Assembly: GCA_035526665.1 (NCBI GenBank)
Contig: DATLBY010000250.1
Location: 1-9,649, forward strand
DNA from: DATLBY01 sp035526665
Lineage (GTDB): Bacteria > Acidobacteriota > Terriglobia > Bryobacterales > Bryobacteraceae
DNA length: 9,649 nucleotides
Direction: 5' to 3'
Notes under the pieces: generated by a model
Told to the model about the DNA's origin: nothing
The model's input: only the letters and a program-made list of their open reading frames with translations
The model's database searches: none
Shown: in pieces, positions 6,342 through 9,649 of the stretch
Layout: each line of letters begins with the position of its first letter
Numbering within the stretch: position 1 is the first letter of the stretch
Translations under genes and position numbers: made by a program

Positions 6342-8753
6342 TTAGAGCAGACTGAAAGGGTCAACGTCAATCACAATGGCCGTAGCGCTCCATTTGCGCT
6401 CCAGCCCGTACCGTCTAATCTGCTGCAAAGTTTCATTCAACCGTTTTCTGCTGGCCGATTTAATTAGGATTTGATAGCGAAACTCCGCTTGGATCCGCGA
6501 TACCGGTGCTTCCGCCGGACCCATTATTTTAACTTCGGGCGGCGCGGGTGTTAGCAGGTTCCCCAATTCTCCGCTCATCCGCAAAGCATCCTCCTGCTTC
6601 TCACTTCTCACCAGGATGTTGGCCAAGGCGCTGAAAGGCGGATAGCGCATGAGCTTCCGAAACTGCAGCTCTTTTTCATAGAACGCCTGGAAATCCTGGA
6701 GCGCGGCCAGCCGGACTGCATAGTGGTCCGGATTGATCGTCTGCACGAGGACCCTGCCTGGAATGTTGCCGCGGCCCGCGCGCCCCGCGACCTGCGTGAG
6801 CAACTGGAAGGTGCGCTCGGCCGCGCGGAAATCGGGCATACCGAGCCCGATGTCGGCCGAAACCACTCCCACCAGCGTGACGTTGGCAATGTCGTGCCCT
6901 TTGGCAATCATCTGGGTTCCCACCAGAATGTCGAAGTTGCCCTCCCGGAAGCCTGCCAAAATGGTTTCAAAGTGGCGCTTGCCGCTGACCGTGTCCCGGT
7001 CCAGGCGCGCGATCTTCGCCTCCGGAAACTCGCGATGCAGCTCCTCTTCCACCTTCTCCGATCCGGTGCCGATGAACTGAATATGATCGCTTTGGCACTG
7101 CGGGCAGGCCGTCGGGACTTTCTCGGCGTGACCGCAATAATGGCACAGCATGCGCCGATCCCGGCGATGAAAGGTCAGCGTAACCGCACAGTTGACGCAC
7201 TGGCGCCGCTCTCCGCAAGCGCGGCACGCGACGAAGCTCGAAAAACCCCGGCGATTGTGGAGCAGCATCACCTGCTCCCCGCTGTGGATACGCTCGCCAA
7301 TGGCGGTCAACAGTTCCCGCGAAAAAGTATTCTGCTTGCGTGTCTCCAGAAACTCGACCCGCATGTCGATCAAATCGACGCGGGGCATCGGGCGCATCTC
7401 GATCCGGTCGGGCAATTCGAGCAGAACGTACTTCCCGCGATCCACGTTATGCCGGCTCTCCAGGCTGGGAGTGGCGGATCCCAGTACTACGGTCGCTCCC
7501 GCCGCCTGAGCGCGCACAATGGCGACGTCACGGCCGTTGTAGCGCGGCGTCTCCTGTTGTTTATAGCTCTGGTCGTGTTCCTCGTCGACGATGATCAATC
7601 CGGGATTCTGGATGGGTGCGAAGACTCCGGAGCGGGTGCCCACAACGACGCCGGCCGAGCCGGACCGGATCCGGCGCCACTGCTCCGCGCGTTCGGCATC
7701 GTGAAAGGCGGAGTGCAGAATCGCGACCTGATCGCCGAACCGGTGGAAGAATTGCCCGGCCATGGCTGGCGTGAGCGCAATTTCCGGCACTAGCAGCAGC
7801 GCGCTCCGGCCCTCGGCCAGCGTGGCTTCAATGGCGCGAAGGTACACTTCCGTCTTGCCAGACCCCGTCACTCCGTAAAGCAGGAATGTTTGAAAAGTCT
7901 TCTCTTGTATGGACCGGTGAATGGCTGCAAAAGCAAGCCGCTGCGATCCGTTCAATGTAGGCGGAGCCTTGAACGGGTAAGGCGATATCGCGGGAGCCTC
8001 CGTTTCGAGCCGGACCAGTTTCTTGCGCGCGAGCGACCGTGCTGCCTGGCTGGCGTTTTTGACGGCCGCCTCCAGCTCGCCCAGGTTGTGAGAGCCAGGG
8101 TGCAACTCCAGGTAGCTGAGCAATTCGCGCTCGGCTTTTGCGAGTTTCTCCGAGGTGAGCCGCTCGCCAGCCGCAAGGCTCACGCGCAGCCGTTCCGCCG
8201 ATGCGCGCATTGGGTCCCGGTCTGCCTGCACATCCTCCATATGAACAAATTGCCGTTTTTGTAGTGCTTTTAAAGCCCGGGCCGCTTCTGGAATCTTCCT
8301 TGAGAGATAGTTGGCTGAGAGCGGTCGCTGCTCCAGTAGACGTAACAGCTTCAATGTGGCGTCTTCCGCCTCATTACCCAACAGCAGCTGTCTAGCGGCG
8401 TCCCGGCCGGCGTCGGTAAGCGAGTAGACCTTGCTGTTCCGAACCTCCCCCGAGAGCGGCGTCATGCCGCGCAGGACTTCACCCAGGGGTGCACAGTAGT
8501 AAGCGGCAACCCAGCGGCCAAGCGCAATCAGTTGCGGTTCCAGGACAGAATCCTCATCCATGAGCCGCAGCACCATCTTTGCCGGTACATCCGGCGGGAG
8601 ATCGTGCGTGGCGAGCACGATGCCGGTCATTTTCCGGGTGCCGAAGGGAACCAGGACCCGGCAGCCGATTTTCACCCGGTGCTGCAGTGTGAGCGGTAGC
8701 TCATAGGTGAACGGCTGATCCAGCGGGACGGGAAGGCTGACGTCGGCGAACAC
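6342..8753 (-). CDS. priA: Primosomal protein N', replication restart helicase PriA
   Basis: An ATP-driven 3'-5' DNA helicase that binds stalled or collapsed forks and reloads the replicative helicase. The 803 residues are close to B. subtilis-type PriA and longer than the E. coli form. Seen in order: the N-terminal DNA-binding domain (about 1-100, from FADVSLPVPLDQPFTYELP); a winged-helix-type region (about 105-250); Walker A GVTGSGKT (294-301); Walker B DEEH (390-393), followed by QSYKQQETPRYNGRDVA; and motif III GSATPS (425-430). Eight Cys form four CxxC pairs (510/513, 519/522, 537/540, 550/553) that bind two zinc ions. Helicase motifs GTQMIAKGHD (612-621) and QVAGRAGRG (654-662) follow, then the C-terminal domain. 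All key residues are present, so it should be active. The start is GTG, one base after the xylulokinase stop. No separate ribosome binding site is clear, so translation is probably coupled. Confidence 0.97.
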   Translation of the reverse strand: MFADVSLPVPLDQPFTYELPLTLQHRVKIGCRVLVPFGTRKMTGIVLATHDLPPDVPAKMVLRLMDEDSVLEPQLIALGRWVAAYYCAPLGEVLRGMTPLSGEVRNSKVYSLTDAGRDAARQLLLGNEAEDATLKLLRLLEQRPLSANYLSRKIPEAARALKALQKRQFVHMEDVQADRDPMRASAERLRVSLAAGERLTSEKLAKAERELLSYLELHPGSHNLGELEAAVKNASQAARSLARKKLVRLETEAPAISPYPFKAPPTLNGSQRLAFAAIHRSIQEKTFQTFLLYGVTGSGKTEVYLRAIEATLAEGRSALLLVPEIALTPAMAGQFFHRFGDQVAILHSAFHDAERAEQWRRIRSGSAGVVVGTRSGVFAPIQNPGLIIVDEEHDQSYKQQETPRYNGRDVAIVRAQAAGATVVLGSATPSLESRHNVDRGKYVLLELPDRIEMRPMPRVDLIDMRVEFLETRKQNTFSRELLTAIGERIHSGEQVMLLHNRRGFSSFVACRACGERRQCVNCAVTLTFHRRDRRMLCHYCGHAEKVPTACPQCQSDHIQFIGTGSEKVEEELHREFPEAKIARLDRDTVSGKRHFETILAGFREGNFDILVGTQMIAKGHDIANVTLVGVVSADIGLGMPDFRAAERTFQLLTQVAGRAGRGNIPGRVLVQTINPDHYAVRLAALQDFQAFYEKELQFRKLMRYPPFSALANILVRSEKQEDALRMSGELGNLLTPAPPEVKIMGPAEAPVSRIQAEFRYQILIKSASRKRLNETLQQIRRYGLERKWSATAIVIDVDPFSLL

Positions 8754-8754
8754 G

Positions 8755-9649
8755 TTATGCGATCTGCTGGAAGAGAGGCTTCAGCGCCGGATACAATGCC
8801 TGATAAATGGCATGCGATTTTAGATAGGAAGCTGTTTCCGGCGGACGCGGGCTCACGCCTTCCACCTCACGGATGGTTGTCCGGCATGCCTCCACAACCG
8901 AGCCATAGGCTCCCGTCCCCACCATCGCAAGCAAGGCTGCGCCATAGGCCGAGCCCTCCTGCGTTTCCAGCGTGACGACACGCTTGTTAAGAATATCGGC
9001 TAAGACCTGACGCCAGAACGGACTCCGGGCTCCTCCCCCGGAAATCCGAATGGAGTTGACAGGCACCCCCATACCTTCGATGATGTCGAGTCCATCTTTC
9101 TGGCTGTAGCAGACGCCTTCGATGATGGAACGAATCATGTCGGCGCGAGTATGGCTGGCTGTAAGTCCGAACCAGACCGCGCGCGCGGCTGCATCGAGGT
9201 GTGGCGTCCGCTCCCCCATCAAATAGGGAAGCCAGAGTAAGCCTTGCGCTCCCGGTGGAGAGCCGGCCGCCTCATCCGTCAGTTCTCCATACTCCTTTCC
9301 AGACGCCAGCTGGTTGCGCAGCCACTGTAAACTCAGGCCGGCCCCTTGAGTAACTCCCATCACGTGCCATTTGCCGGGAACCGCATGGCAAAACGTATGT
9401 ACTCGACCGTTAGGATCGTAGAGCGGCTCATCCATGTGGGCAAATACGACGCCGGATGTGCCCAGGGTGCAGGATACGATCCCGGTCTCCACAACGCCAT
9501 TTCCCACCGCACTGGCCGCTTGGTCGCCGCCGCCGCCCACCACTGGAGTTCCGGGAGCAAGGCCGAGCGACTCCGCAATGTGGACACTGATTCTGCCGCT
9601 GATCTCGCTGGATTCGTAAACTGCGGGAAGGATTGAACGGTCCAGTCCC
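8755..9649 (-). CDS. xylB: Xylulokinase-type FGGY sugar kinase, C-terminal ~298 residues (5' end outside window)
   Basis: A cytoplasmic kinase that phosphorylates D-xylulose with ATP to xylulose-5-phosphate, feeding the pentose phosphate pathway. About 200 N-terminal residues lie beyond the right edge. The frame is open to the last base, and GTG codons inside it (for example at 9543) are internal. Seen: LPAVYESSEISGRIS near the edge, then TPVVGGGGDQAASAVGNG, whose Asp (codon 9523-9525) fits the catalytic base of FGGY kinases. TLGTSGVVF, the ATP phosphate loop, follows. YLMGERTPHLD, IIEGVCYSQKDGL and the family signature IRISGGGARSPFWRQVLADI come next, then QEGSAYGAALLA. GGGGDQAA and the ERTPHLD run favour xylulokinase over glycerol kinase or gluconokinase, but another pentulose kinase cannot be excluded. 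No xylose isomerase or transporter is visible in the window. It ends one base before priA. Confidence 0.88.
   Translation of the reverse strand, partial: GLDRSILPAVYESSEISGRISVHIAESLGLAPGTPVVGGGGDQAASAVGNGVVETGIVSCTLGTSGVVFAHMDEPLYDPNGRVHTFCHAVPGKWHVMGVTQGAGLSLQWLRNQLASGKEYGELTDEAAGSPPGAQGLLWLPYLMGERTPHLDAAARAVWFGLTASHTRADMIRSIIEGVCYSQKDGLDIIEGMGVPVNSIRISGGGARSPFWRQVLADILNKRVVTLETQEGSAYGAALLAMVGTGAYGSVVEACRTTIREVEGVSPRPPETASYLKSHAIYQALYPALKPLFQQIA

Larger units (their letters stand above)
3634..9649 (-). other. Likely five-gene operon: xylB-priA-GNAT-DUF3108-secreted protein
   Basis: Five consecutive minus-strand genes are separated by 1, 7, 28 and 21 bases, and no terminator or promoter-like gap lies between them. 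A single transcript starting beyond the right edge is the simplest reading. The functions do not form one pathway. The last two members both carry signal peptides and may be a functional pair. Internal promoters inside coding sequence cannot be excluded. Confidence 0.6.

Noticed and set aside
6335..6370. TTG start adding 12 residues to the acetyltransferase
   Set aside because: It has no ribosome binding site and overlaps priA; the ATG at 6334 fits the family's N-terminus, though the longer form cannot be fully excluded.
6723..7793. Long open frame (356 codons) on the plus strand
   Set aside because: It lies fully antisense to the conserved helicase core of priA and its protein has no recognisable pattern; it is a shadow of GC-rich codon use.

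Overview
The window reads as a gene-dense piece of an Acidobacteria chromosome, most likely order Bryobacterales (Solibacter/Bryobacter/Paludibaculum type). The best taxonomic clue is the protein cut by the left edge. It has the end of a TIGR03437-type domain, known mainly from Solibacter relatives, followed by a cell-surface tail style I associate with that order. The base composition looks moderately GC-rich, several genes use TTG or GTG starts, and the secreted proteins have few recognisable relatives, all consistent with this group. The assignment rests on remembered family patterns, not on a search.

Left part (about 1-3609, plus strand): the 3' end of a large secreted or surface protein; 14 bases later an S-methyl-5'-thioadenosine phosphorylase gene (mtnP); a GT9-like (heptosyltransferase-type) glycosyltransferase whose TTG start lies inside the end of mtnP; and, after a short intergenic stretch, a small secreted protein of unknown function. 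That intergenic stretch holds a perfect TTGACA hexamer and a perfect 9-bp inverted repeat.

Right part (about 3634-9649, minus strand, read right to left): five tightly packed genes. They are a xylulokinase-type sugar kinase (cut by the right edge), the replication-restart helicase PriA, a GNAT acetyltransferase, a secreted DUF3108 protein, and a secreted 351-residue protein of a type I associate with Acidobacteria. Gaps are 1, 7, 28 and 21 bases, so the group is probably one transcript, although the functions (sugar entry to the pentose phosphate pathway, replication restart, acetylation, envelope) do not form an obvious pathway. The promoter is outside the window.

The two gene sets converge at about 3609-3634 with only 24 bases between them. 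No intergenic stretch exceeds 300 bases. I see no tRNA, rRNA, CRISPR array, insertion sequence, phage gene or attachment site. This looks like ordinary core chromosome. The points worth a second look are the regulatory-looking dyad near 3176-3200, the N-terminal extension on the glycosyltransferase, and the envelope protein pair behind priA.
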